This document shows, piece after piece, positions 52,001-61,765 of a stretch of DNA of 64,000 nt; within the stretch, counting starts at the first letter, position 1, and the number at the start of each line of letters is the position of its first letter. A program made the translations under genes and the position numbers. The DNA lies in assembly GCF_037975245.1 (NCBI RefSeq), contig NC_092562.1, positions 29,589,554-29,653,553 of the forward strand, in the 5' to 3' direction. The notes under the pieces are model-generated. The model was not told the origin of the DNA, ran no database searches, and worked only from the letters and a program-made list of their open reading frames with translations. The stretch comes from Apostichopus japonicus (taxonomy: Eukaryota > Echinodermata > Holothuroidea > Aspidochirotida > Stichopodidae).

Positions 52001-55000
52001 TACTGTGCTAATAGATTGTATGAACAGTGCAGTGGAAGGTAGATGATGTGAGCAGTTAGGTAAAAACATGTAGGGATTTCGTGTCTGGTTGAGGGGGGGG
52101 GGGTAAGGGGTCCAGAGGGAGGGCTGAAAAACTAAATGACAAATGTGCTGTTTCTTATACTTCTAAATGACTTCAATCTGTTTTGCTATGGCAAAATTGC
52201 AGACTGGATAATGAGGAGTAATAGCTTATAGTTTAATTGGTTTCATTGAATTGCCTGTTTTCTCCATTACCTCACCCTTGTTGTGAGGAGCCTCTCCCAA
52301 ATCAGTATTGGAGACTTGTAATTCCTCTGTCTGGCATCACATTTGGTTGGCTTTAAAGAAAAAATCTTAATCCTATTGTACTCTGTTGCCCCTTTCACAC
52401 ACCAGCCCCCTCTATTGTTAATGTTCATTTGAGCATTCTCTCCCACCTGGCTGCACTAGTAGTCAACCATTAAAGGTACAACTTTTCTTTAAAGGGACTG
52501 CGTCCTGTGTTTTAATCCGTGTTCTACTGTGGTCCATCACGGTATTGACTCTTATTCACACATGAGTAGTCCTTAAGGTTCAAGTGGTTTCTAGAGCTAT
52601 TAAAAGCTAGTCTCACCAATCCACAATTCTTTGCATTTATCTATATCCTCATCTGATGTTATTTGGGTCTACAGTGAATGTCATGTTTGAAATCATTTAC
52701 ACAGGATATTCCAGTGGCTGAAGTTGGCTGCTTATTGTTTGATAAAATTTGTATCTCATGCATTGAACCGGATGTATGATCTCAATGTATAGATCCGATC
52801 CTGGTCTCTGCCCCACATCAAAAAGGAGGATCAGTTCGTATCTGAACTGCGTTTGAACACAACAGCTGTGATCTTGACAACACAGTCAGATCCTGATCTG
52901 ATCCAGATCTAGTGTAAAAGGCACCCTAAAAGACAAGCTGTTGTGTTCAACTATCACTGGAACATTTGCTCTATTCCATAGATATATTATCATGGCATTA
53001 TCCGCTGCCCGAATATCCCTTAATAAGTATATAAAGAATAATTAATCTGGTTTCCAAGATCATACTTGTGGTTTCAGTAAAATTATATTTGGTGATCCAT
53101 TTACAGGTGACAGGACGTGCCAACCTGACCATTTTGATTGTGGTCAAGATGGTTCATGCATCCCAATTGCCTGGGTCTGTGATGCAGAGGATGACTGTTT
53201 GAATGGCCATGATGAAGAATCTTGTGGTGAGTAGAGGATTCCAGGCAGATCATTTGACCTCTCAGACATTGGCATGATAACTTTTGTATGTCGGTTAAAC
53301 AATTGATCCGCTGATTTAGGGCAGCTTCCGTCCTTTGCAGTTTGATTCACCCATTTTCTGTAATGTTCAAGAAGACATAAATGGTCAGCAGCAGCAGCAG
53401 TATGAACCTTCTAAACATGGTTACTACATAACTACAGCTTGAATGAACTCAGTTGGTGTGTCCACATGCATGCAAGGATGTACTGATCACTTAAGAGTCA
53501 GTCATGTTTGAAAATAATGACATTCCATGAACTGGTGTTTATTTGTTACAGAGATCATGACATGTTCACATGAAGAGTTTATGTGTGCTGACAAAAGCCA
53601 GTGCATCTCCGCCCGCTGGTTCTGCGACAGGGAAAATGACTGTGACGATGGGTCCGATGAGCACGAATGCCCCGATACCACTTGTGAAGTGAATTACTTT
53701 CAATGTGAGACATCCCTTCATTGCATCCCCGAAGTCTGGAGATGCGATGGCGACAGCGACTGTCAAGACCACTCTGACGAGAACGGTTGTGCTTCATCAG
53801 CCCCTGAGGTGTTATGCACTGTGGGTCTCTTCCAGTGTGGCAACGGTGACTGCATTCATGATGCCTGGCAGTGTGACGGGGAAGATGACTGTGGTGATGG
53901 AACGGACGAAAACCGGACCACCTGTCCCCGTAAGTCACAACTTTCCTTTTCTTGGAAAAATCATATTAACTCAAATGTTGAAATCGATCTCTGGGGAATT
54001 GTTTGTTGGTGCACCACAACTTGCTGTAAATCAGCAATGACATTAATCTGTTTGAAAGACTTGCACATGTAGATAACATCCATGGTGAGGGAATTACATG
54101 CTTCTCGCAATGCATATCTGGGTATAGGGATGTCTGAATTGCTATTAAGTCGCCAGCGTATGAAAAGGCACCATTCTCTGCATCTTGTAAAGATGATGAA
54201 TTCATTCAAATCTTCCTCATCCCCGCAGGTCCAACCTGTAGTGCTGACCAGCAAACTTGTCAGGATGGAAGTTGTGCCCCTGGACACCAGTGTGATGGGA
54301 GAATTAATTGCGTTGATGGTTCAGATGAAGCATTCTGCCCAACTCTACCACGTGAGTTATTATTTGGCACAAAGATTGTTTATTTACTCATGGATTGGTT
54401 TAGACAGACCATTCATAGTGCAATCACTCCATCCACCAGTTAATTAAAAGGGTAAATTTGCATTGCACACAATGCATGTTTGGGTGTGTTGAGATTTGCA
54501 TTGTCATCTCCATGCTGTTTGTTTTTATCTTTCAGCTGTGGCAGGCTGTTCAGATGCTGAATTCCCCTGCAGTGATGGCACTTGCATACCTTTGATCCAG
54601 CAGAACGATGGCATTAGTCAGTGTCCTAATGGAGAGGATGAATCTGTTCCTATCACCGTGTGTGATCCTGGATACGAAAACATTGATGGCTCTTGCCAGG
54701 ATATCAACGAGTGCAAAGATTACGCTCTTCATGCCTGCAGCCAGGAGTGTGTGAATCACGAAGGGGGCTTCACTTGCAATTGCTTTGATGGATTCCAATT
54801 GTCAAGTAACAATCATTGCAAGGCACATGGTCCGCATCCACTGATCTTGTACGTCCACCAACACAGCATCAGGCAGTTTAACATCTCCTCCAAAGAAAAC
54901 CTGGAAGTTTACAGGGAGCTGTCAAATCCACTTGCCTTGGAAGTTGATGTACCAGGTGGAAAGTTGTTTTGGTCAGACAATCAGGATGGCACAATAATGA

Positions 55001-58000
55001 TGTAAGTCCTAAGACACAATACTGGGCGTAAAAGCAGCTTTACCCATTGATTTTGATATTAAAACAAACAGTTAAACTAAATTGATGTTGCTGAATATTT
55101 GTAAAATTTAATATTGCCATCAGAGGTGTCTTGGCAAAGAAATAATGAGTAGAGAATGGAAATCACTTAACTACAATTCTCATTTGATGAAAAAATTCTA
55201 AGAGCTGATTGGACAAACTCACCTTTTGGCAGTACTGTGTGGATTTGTTTAACAAAATTGTTGAATAAATTGCAATCGGTATGTTTGCTTTGATCTCTAC
55301 AAAGCTGACATAATCATTCAGGTGTGTCCAGATGTTTCCGATATGATCTTCATTTTTTAGTCTTTCCCTTTTCAAATCTAACAGTACATGAATATTTTGT
55401 TTAACCTCCCAACAGGGGAAGCCTAGACACAAGTGACCCAGAAGTACTAGTCGCTGATGCCCTCATAGTGGATGGCTTGGCATATGACTGGATTCACAAG
55501 AACCTGTATTGGACTGATACCAACACTGACACCATTAACGTCATCTCGTTAGACACTAGACACCAAACTGTCCTCTTCTCTGAAGGCCTCCTTGAACCAC
55601 GAGCACTGGTGGTTGATCCACGTACTGGGTAAGTATTTGCCACTTTCTTCGCCAGTGGAATGTGCTCTGTTTCGATCAGTTACTCCAAAATGAGTCGGTA
55701 TACTTTGGCATATACAGCTGATAATTGACTTTTAGTTTCCAACCTGGAGGCAGAATGAATTAATGCGACGGTGATAGCATGTGTGTTTGTTTGTGTGTGT
55801 GTATGTGGTCATCAGAGGTCAAAGTCTGAAATTTTGTAAACACGATAACTAAAAAGTACATCTTTCTTGAACTTCTAACATGGTATGCATATCCAGTTTG
55901 GTGGGTACAAGAACCCTATGGCCATTGGTGGAGATCAAAGGCCAATTTACTGTCAACATTCAAGTCAAAGTATGAAAATCTTGTAAACACTTTAACTCAA
56001 AAAGTACATACAGTGTACGCAGATCCAGCTTGGTGGGTGAAAGTACCCTATCAAAATTGGTAGAGGTCAAAGGTGGTCACATGATAACACCAAAAGTAAA
56101 GCTACAATTTGAGATTCTCCAGTGCATGATTTTCTTTTGTTGAACATAGTTTGATCAAAGTCATTTTAATTCTGGGAAGGTGCTCTGTAGGTCTTCAATG
56201 CTTTGGCAGTGGGTTGTGAAAATATTTCAGTGTGTTTCTAGCTCAAAATTGGTCAAAGAAATGTCCTTTTATCCATACATCTATGTGCCTTTATTTCATA
56301 TGGGAAGGCTTTTCTTTCCTATTTTTTTTTATACTGTTAAAAACCTTACCAGTAAATGACCTGGTTGATTCCCACAAGGGGGGAGTGCTAGAAAAAAGAA
56401 GAAGTTGGAAATCTCTTATCTCTTCTGGGTTCTCACCCTAATTGGTGGAACTCGCTTGCTCTACATTAATCAGATAGTTTTTTTTTAATTTGGAGCACAT
56501 TGTATTTGCAAGGATTCACAGAGCTAACTGACTGTCTGTTTTATCTTCCAAATAGCTTTATGTACTGGACTGACTGGGGTGAATCAGCCAAGATTGAACG
56601 TGCCGGCATGGATGGGGATGCGAGTACACGTCAGACAATCATAGACGGCTCTGTTACCTATATTTCTTGGCCAAACGGTCTCACCATTGACTACTACAGT
56701 GACAGGCTCTTCTGGGTAGACGCTAAACATCACCTGCTATCTTCTTGCGACTTCTACGGTCAGGACTTCACCGTTGTTTCCAATGACTTGACTTTCGTAG
56801 AACACCCCTTTCAAGTGGCTGTCTTTGAAGACATGGTATACTGGACCGATTGGGAGGGTCACTCTATACGCAGAGCTAACAAGTTCAGCGGTGAAACACA
56901 AGAGGAGGTCGTAGGAACTCTGTCTTCGACACCATATGGTATCGCCGTCTGGCAGAATAGCACGCAGCCGTTAGGTAAATACCCATGAAAATGCTAATGC
57001 TTTATCCATGTGCTGAAATGGGGACACTAAACCAAACTTTTGTAGAGATTAGAATGCATTTGACTGCTTGACCCCTTCTTATTAAATGGTACATGCTTAC
57101 CCTTGCCTTGTTTAATTTATTGCAGGAGTGAACTACTGCTTGGATTATGGTTGCTCCCACATCAGTGTTGCAGCTCCCAACAGTCTCTGTTCCTGCCTCT
57201 GTCCAGTTGATCTTGAAATGTCTGCAGACGGATTGACTTGTGGCAGTCTCCCCCCACCAGTTACCGATAACAATGACCTGCCAACATTGCCACCTTATAA
57301 ACCAATTAACCCAGATGATAATAAGACCAACCCTACAACTGACGAAGATAGTAATCATGTTCCCAGCAGCCGTCCTAACCAGTCATCATCATTATTATGG
57401 CTCATCATCCTGGGTCTGCTTGTAGTGCTAATTTCTGCGGTGGTCATTGTCTTCTTTGTATGGCGGTAAGTAAACAAGCCTGATACTTAAATATCAATTT
57501 ATAAACTATATCTTTTGGTGATCCTTGTCAAATGTTTATCGTTCTGTTCCCTCCACTGGTGTGATCTAGAAAACATGTAATCAAATGCTGGTTACACAGA
57601 AAGCATTAAATATCCTTTATTTCCCTTTTAGGCCCCCCCATCCAACCCCTTCTCTTGCTATTTCTCTCTACTTCCTAAAAAGGGGAAAGTATTGTCTTCT
57701 TTTTTTAAAACCAAGCCAGTATTAAGCTGTAAATTGTAACTAATGTTTGATTCAGTTAGTTATGGAAATGTGCGAGACTCATCTGATGGATAGCTTGCAA
57801 TACCCTTGCTGTCAGGTAGCTCCATCCTCCTTCATATTAGAGAACTTAACTTGTTGAATGAGTCGGACAACTTAATGTGTAGTAATGATGTGTTCATGTT
57901 ATATTTAACAGACGAAAGGCATCCGGTGGAAAGCGGTCAATGAACTTTGACAATCCTGTGTACAGGAAAACAACAGATGATGAACTGTTCTTAAGCAACG

Positions 58001-59163
58001 GTGGTCATACGTATGAGCATAATCCAGGGAAGGCATCCAAGTACCAACCGGTGAGTGTCACACCTCCAATTCTCTAGTTTTCTCTAGTTTTCTCTGAGAA
58101 ATTCACTAACAAAGTGAAGCGCCATTGTTGTAGCATGGTTATAGATAGCCATTTTTGTATCATCATCAGTTTTGGCTATGCAGTAACTGGTTAAAGATGA
58201 TCATGGAGACTGTTTGATGGTACATACCTACATGAGGTGCCCCTCCACGGTCTTGTAAAGTTTGGAGACTGTTTGGTGGTAAATACCTAAGTGAGGTGCC
58301 CCTCCACGGTCTTGTAAAGTTTGGAGACTGTTCGATGGTAATACCTCAGTGAGGTACCCCTCCACGGTCTTGTAAAGTTTGGAGACTGTTTGATGGTTAA
58401 TACCTACATGAGGTACCCCTCAATGGTCTTGTAAAGTTTGGAGACTGTTTGATGGTACATACCTAAGTGAGGTACCCCTCCACGGTCTTGTAAAGTTTGG
58501 AGACTGTTCGATGGTAAATACCTCAGTGAGGTACCCCTCCACGGTCTTGTAAAGTTTGGAGACTGTTCGATGGTAAATACCTAAATGAGGTGCCCCTCAA
58601 TGGTCTTGTAAAGTTTGGAGACTGTTTGGTGGTAAATACCTTAGTGAGGTGCCCCTCAATGGTCTTGTAAAGTTTGGAGACCGTTTGGTGGTAAATACCT
58701 ACGTGAGGTGCCCCTCCATGGTCTTGTAAAGTTTGGAGACTGTTTGATGGTACAACTTATGTGAGGTGCCCCTCCACGGTCTTGTAAAGTTTGGAGACTG
58801 TTTGATGGTACAACCTATGTGAGGTGCCCCTCCACGGTCTTGTAAAGTTTGGAGACTGTTTGATGGTACAACCTATGTGAGGTGCCCCTCCACGGTCTTG
58901 TAAAGTTTGGAGACTGTTTGATGGTACAACCTATGTGAGGTGCCCCTCCACGGTATAGTAAAGTTTGGAGTCTGTTTGATGGTACAACCTATGTGAGGTG
59001 CCCCTCTATGGTCTTAAGTTATCAGCGCAACATTCCAATTTACACTCAACATACTTGAATGTTGTGCAAAGAGAATATACATCTGCTAAGAGGAGAATTA
59101 CATGTTACCAATGTCTTTTCAATTTTTCCCCGGCAGATGATACAAACAGATGATGTCATCTAA
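48979..59163 (+). CDS. VLDLR: VLDLR/LRP8-type lipoprotein receptor, complete 12-exon gene
   Basis: This is a type I membrane endocytic receptor of the LDL receptor family. Relatives bind lipoproteins (and in vertebrates Reelin) through class A repeats and release ligand at low pH through the YWTD propeller. Joining exons 48979-49063, 49307-49429, 51322-51444, 53107-53226, 53552-53929, 54229-54351, 54536-55001, 55416-55628, 56556-56974, 57126-57465, 57912-58050 and 59137-59163 gives 2,556 nt, or 851 residues plus stop, with GT/AG at every intron. Domains by residue: signal peptide 1-28; class A repeats in 29-317; degenerate repeat plus EGF in 318-about 418; propeller to about 683; EGF-like and stalk 684-772; transmembrane 773-796; tail 797-851 with FDNPVY at 809-814. 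The length is close to vertebrate VLDLR (about 870). The [10 protein letters not shown] tail and eight class A repeats favour VLDLR/LRP8 over large LRPs. Splice sites were chosen by eye; expression is untested. Confidence 0.93.
49307..49429 (+). CDS. VLDLR: Exon 2: LDL receptor class A repeat 1
   Basis: The acceptor is TTCTATAG and the donor GTAAGT, with phase 1 at both ends, as is usual for class A repeat exons. Residues 29-69 contain six cysteines in the class A pattern: [17 protein letters not shown], then a calcium-cage segment DNSDEENC. The stretch between the fifth and sixth cysteines, [12 protein letters not shown], is slightly longer than in the other repeats. The Trp before CDG, which contacts ligand lysines in this family, is present. 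Confidence 0.93.
49430..51321 (+). other. Intron 2 of the receptor gene
   Basis: A 1,892 bp intron from GTAAGT to TTTTCAG, between class A repeats 1 and 2. It is AT-rich and has no further class A repeat exon that I can see. No named repeat was recognised. Confidence 0.85.
51322..51444 (+). CDS. VLDLR: Exon 3: LDL receptor class A repeat 2
   Basis: Acceptor TTTTCAG and donor A|GTAAGC frame a phase 1-1 exon of 123 nt (residues 70-110). The sequence [19 protein letters not shown], then CDGVPDC and ESDEEESFC, gives all six cysteines, the Trp of the ligand contact and the acidic calcium-binding SDE segment. It is a canonical repeat. Confidence 0.94.
51445..53106 (+). other. Intron 3 of the receptor gene
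   Basis: A 1,662 bp intron (GTAAGC to TTTACAG) containing a poly-G run near 52094. No cysteine-rich exon was found on reading it. Confidence 0.85.
53107..53226 (+). CDS. VLDLR: Exon 4: LDL receptor class A repeat 3
   Basis: This is a phase 1-1 exon of 120 nt (residues 111-150). The pattern is [20 protein letters not shown] followed by VCDAEDDC and a C-terminal NGHDEESC. All six cysteines and the Trp are present. Two consensus positions differ: CDG is CDA, and the SDE serine is His. Both changes are mild and the acidic cage looks intact. Confidence 0.93.
53227..53551 (+). other. Intron 4 of the receptor gene
   Basis: A 325 bp intron (GTGAGT to TTACAG) with a short (CAG)n run near 53389. Nothing else is visible. 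Confidence 0.85.
53552..53929 (+). CDS. VLDLR: Exon 5: LDL receptor class A repeats 4-6 in one exon
   Basis: A 378 nt phase 1-1 exon (residues 151-276) encodes three tandem repeats without introns. Vertebrate LDLR exon 4 and VLDLR exon 5 likewise carry three consecutive repeats, so this is strong evidence of orthologous architecture. Repeat 4 has RWFCDREND (no CDG glycine) and GSDEHEC; repeat 5 has [10 protein letters not shown] and HSDENGC; repeat 6 has [10 protein letters not shown] and GTDEN. An N-glycosylation sequon (NRT) lies at the end of repeat 6. In relatives these central repeats form the main ligand-binding site. Confidence 0.95.
54229..54351 (+). CDS. VLDLR: Exon 6: LDL receptor class A repeat 7
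   Basis: This phase 1-1 exon of 123 nt (residues 277-317) reads [20 protein letters not shown], then DGRINC and DGSDEAFC. Six cysteines and the calcium cage are kept, but the usual Trp before CDG is His and the usual Phe before the second cysteine is Thr. It probably folds but may bind ligand weakly. Confidence 0.92.
54536..55001 (+). CDS. VLDLR: Exon 7: degenerate class A repeat 8, half EGF, EGF domain, first propeller strands
   Basis: A 466 nt exon (residues 318-472) enters in phase 1 and leaves in phase 2. It begins as a class A repeat ([17 protein letters not shown]) but continues [10 protein letters not shown], so the Trp and the fourth cysteine are gone. It then passes directly to [13 protein letters not shown], which matches only the second half of an EGF domain. 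A complete calcium-binding-type EGF follows from QDINEC to NNHCKA, and then the first propeller strands ([16 protein letters not shown]). In vertebrates repeat 8, EGF-A, EGF-B and the start of the propeller occupy separate exons. An NIS sequon is present. Confidence 0.92.
55002..55415 (+). other. Intron 7 of the receptor gene
   Basis: A 414 bp AT-rich intron (GTAAGT to AACAG) splitting a propeller codon in phase 2. No internal feature was recognised. Confidence 0.85.
55416..55628 (+). CDS. VLDLR: Exon 8: YWTD propeller blade
   Basis: A 213 nt exon, phase 2-2, encodes residues 473-543. It carries the LDL receptor class B signature [18 protein letters not shown], followed by a typical inter-blade segment [12 protein letters not shown]. 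The acceptor is AACAG and the donor GTAAGT. In relatives the propeller drives ligand release in endosomes. Confidence 0.93.
55629..56555 (+). other. Intron 8 of the receptor gene with degenerate AGGTCAAAGG repeats
   Basis: A 927 bp intron. Between about 55812 and 56085 a degenerate direct repeat of roughly 130 bp recurs: AAAATCTTGTAAACAC, AAAAAGTACAT, CCAGTTTGGTGGGT, and AGGTCAAAGG-type words. A DR1-like AGGTCAAAGGTGG is at 56064-56076. It resembles an old dispersed repeat rather than an exon. Confidence 0.7.
56556..56974 (+). CDS. VLDLR: Exon 9: YWTD propeller blades, end of propeller
   Basis: A 419 nt exon (residues 544-683) enters in phase 2 and leaves in phase 1. Class B signatures are [20 protein letters not shown], then [17 protein letters not shown] and [15 protein letters not shown]. 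With the WSD and YWTD motifs of exons 7-8 this makes six blades over about 265 residues, the normal size for one propeller. It ends [14 protein letters not shown] with an NST sequon. Confidence 0.95.
57126..57465 (+). CDS. VLDLR: Exon 10: EGF-like domain, stalk and transmembrane helix
   Basis: A 340 nt exon (residues 684-796) starts in phase 1 and ends in phase 2. [10 protein letters not shown] opens a six-cysteine EGF-like domain closed by SADGLTC, with unusual cysteine spacing (CSCLC). A Pro/Thr/Asp/Asn-rich stalk of about 45 residues follows, with NKT and NQS sequons. It corresponds in position to the O-glycosylated domain of relatives. The transmembrane helix spans residues 773-796 ([12 protein letters not shown] and on to VIVFFVW). 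Confidence 0.93.
57466..57911 (+). other. Intron 10 of the receptor gene
   Basis: A 446 bp intron (GTAAGT to TTAACAG) separating the membrane span from the tail. It has C-rich and A/T-rich stretches and no recognisable exon. Confidence 0.85.
57912..58050 (+). CDS. VLDLR: Exon 11: cytoplasmic tail with FDNPVY motif
   Basis: A 139 nt exon (residues 797-843) starts in phase 2 and ends in phase 0. Basic stop-transfer residues RRK and GGKR are followed by [24 protein letters not shown] is the NPxY motif read by PTB adaptors (Dab, ARH) and the endocytic machinery in this family. The flanking RKTT matches the VLDLR/LRP8 tail, which is the best single reason to choose that subfamily. A second tyrosine (HTYEHNPG) lies further on. 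Confidence 0.95.
58205..59016 (+). repeat. 14-copy 58-59 bp minisatellite in intron 11
   Basis: Units begin with GGAGACTGTTTGATGG at 58205, 58264, 58323, 58381, 58440, 58499, 58558, 58617, 58676, 58735, 58793, 58851, 58909 and 58967. Each contains a GTGAGGTGCCCCTCCACGG core and ends TCTTGTAAAGTTT. The first ten units are mostly 59 bp with TAAATACCT-type centres. The last four starts are spaced at 58 bp and share a TACAACCTATGTG centre, so that block expanded separately. The array fills most of the 1,086 bp intron just before the last coding exon. Confidence 0.97.
59137..59163 (+). CDS. VLDLR: Exon 12: C-terminal eight residues and stop
   Basis: After acceptor CCCCGGCAG, the phase 0 exon reads MIQTDDVI and stops at TAA 59161-59163. 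Being so short, this exon depends on the acceptor and frame match. If it were skipped, the exon 11 donor would need another partner. The terminal acidic-hydrophobic residues resemble the end of vertebrate VLDLR/LRP8 tails. Confidence 0.85.
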   Translation: MIQTDDVI

Positions 59164-61765
59164 AGCATGATAGGGAGGAGAACAGTTGTGGTCGACGTCG
59201 TCGTGGTTCTGTTGCTGTGGAAACTGATGCGAGAACAATAAAGTATGCATCCATCGACAGACGCAGATTTCATCTTGGCAGCTCCCATGTCATTGATCTG
59301 TCTAGGAAATGGTGCAACCATTGCAAAGATAACATCTAGGCTTTTGACAGACCAATTTGAATGCCAATCTGAACAGCTTCAAGACAACTAGACTGCACAA
59401 ATCAGTTCTGGACAGCAGACGCACATGAAGGAGGCCAAGAGTGAGAAGAAGATAGTTTGCCATGTGTGTGAAGAGCTGGAGGTGATGACGTTACAAACGT
59501 CATAACTTGAAAGAGGTCTGTCTGATACCAATATTGGCTACTCTATCAGTCAATCTTTAACTTAAATTGTTAGAGTTAGAAATTGAGTAAACTCTGTGAC
59601 CCCAGCAAGGTGAACCGCCGCTGGCTCTGTATGGGGCCAGAGCCAATTAAAAAAGTTGATGGGGGTGGGGGAGAGGTCAATAACAGGTGTAAATATTGAA
59701 GTGTAAATAGTGTATATTTGTAATTACAAATTTCATTGAGAAGTGCTTTGTTTTTGTTTCTTTTTCTTTATATTGTATAAAAAGAGAGTATACAACATTT
59801 ATTGTTAAAGATATAGTTATGAAATAACATTTATTATTGTTATGTATTTTTTTTTTGTTTTTTTTGTGCTACCCAGAAAGCATTGGCTTAAGTTTTATGT
59901 TTTGATGAAAGTGTTTATCTTAAGACCCATGTTAGAAAGGAATTAATCTACAAGAGGTTTGTGATAGGATTGTCGATGTTAAGTTGGTAGTGGATCCTTC
60001 CACAATGCACAAGGCACTCCACTTTATTTAAGTTAATATTTTTTTGTTTTTTGTTTATATTCTTGTGAAATGCAATATAGAAGGTGCCATCAAATAGGAC
60101 TATTATTGTTGTTGTTGTTGTTGCATAGCTGGTGCTGCCATGTAAGAATTTGTGGAGTTTGATGCCTTACGTTTTCAGCCAAAGAGCCTATTCCTTTTAT
60201 TCTTTCTTTACTAGTGGTGTGGTTTGGTGTAGATAATGCTATGAGTTGTTTACAGATAGACGTGGTGGATGCGACACTTCTTAATGCAAGCAACAGTTTC
60301 AAAAGAGACCAGTAAACCTGTTGAAACTGATGTAAAATCCCACTTGCCACTTGACCAAAATGAAGAGTTTCCATTGAAATGAAGAATGTAACGTGCTATG
60401 CATTTTCTCAGTTGTAAATTGCATCTAAGAAAGGTTCCCATTTTGGAGGACCAGTATGGTGTTATGCACAGTAGGTTGTCATGACGGCTATCGTAATGAT
60501 AGCAGGGGTCATTAATCTTCTTCTTCTTCTTCTTAACTATATATGCAATTAGTATATGGTGTTGAATGTGTCTCTCATGTGTGATAATGTGATAATATGT
60601 CGGTGCCATAGCAACATGTATTCATTGTGGTATAATTGTATATAGAAATTCTTCTGTGGCAGCAGTGTGGTCTTGTCGTCTTTCATGTAACAGGTGTTGT
60701 TGTCCTCTTCCACACTGCTAACTAGTGCTGTTTTATGTAGCTGATTTCCATTGGTTTACTTCTATGACAGATGAGTGAGTATGATGCTCTCCACCAATCA
60801 GAGCGGATGACACAGTCTGGAAGCTTTTGCTGAATTTCTTATGAAATAGCTTTCCTCTCTGTACTTGTCCTGAGTTCTATGACCAGTTTCTCTTCTCTTC
60901 TCTTCTCTAATTTCCTTACTTTCTCTCTTTTCTCTATTGTATATTCATGGAGCTATATTTCCTGTTAAGTTATATATGTATGTATCCTGAAGCATTAATA
61001 ATGATAATAATACTACCCTGTACATGTGTGTAGATATATATATATATATATGTAGTCAATTATAACACATGAATGAATATGAGGGATGGTTAGTCTGCCT
61101 AACAGGTCAGAAGGAATGTGAAAGATAAGTGTTGTCAGAAAGAAAGGTGTTAGCAAGGAGAGAACAGTATCATCATCATCATCCTATATGTCAACTATTT
61201 GTTAGCAGTCTTTTAGGATATGACTACTAGCTTCAGCTTCTGTCTTATCACCAAGCACCCAAAGAGGAGGTGGCTTTTATATATCACTGTTACTTACATC
61301 CTTGTGTTGTGCTACTGTGTTTTGCTAGGAGCCAGTTACACTGTAAGAACCGTCAAAGGGACAACAAATATGTTGACATGAGGTAGCGACAACAGGAAGT
61401 ATATGGAAAAATTGGAAATGTTGAAAATGACTGTTCAAAGGGTGTTCAGATTAGTTCAGTATCTTGTAATATTGTACATTAGTAACAAAGTTGATATTTT
61501 GATACAGAAGAAAAAAACAATATTGAGCCAACAACCAGGTTGAAGCTGGGACGGGGTATCTGAATTCTCATATGGGTAAGCGAACCTCGGTCTGGGCAAT
61601 AAAAGCTTTTTTTTTGCTGAATCAACTCATTCTGGAAATATCATAAAGCAGTGTTGTTATGTGGCACGTACGTACCCAGTGTTGTGCTTCTATGAAGTCG
61701 TCGCTGTAGCAATGTTACAAGTTCACGTTGCAATACATCAATAAAAAGCTCAAACCGTGTACTTC
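59164..61765 (+). other. Probable 3' UTR of the receptor gene
   Basis: There is no open frame of interest. AATAAA signals occur at 59237-59242 (74 bp after the stop), 61598-61603 and 61740-61745. The last is followed by a GT-rich stretch, so a long 3' UTR with alternative short forms is plausible. It contains T-rich tracts, (GTT)n at 60108-60123, (CTT)n near 60519-60533 and a short (AT)n near 61031. The UTR end is inference. Confidence 0.5.

Noticed and set aside
53579-53938. 119-codon minus-strand frame
   Set aside because: It is the antisense shadow of the class A repeat exon 5.
58205-59016. Series of small exons or donor sites
   Set aside because: The units are non-coding tandem repeats with no acceptors and shifting length; only the flanking exons fit the receptor frame.
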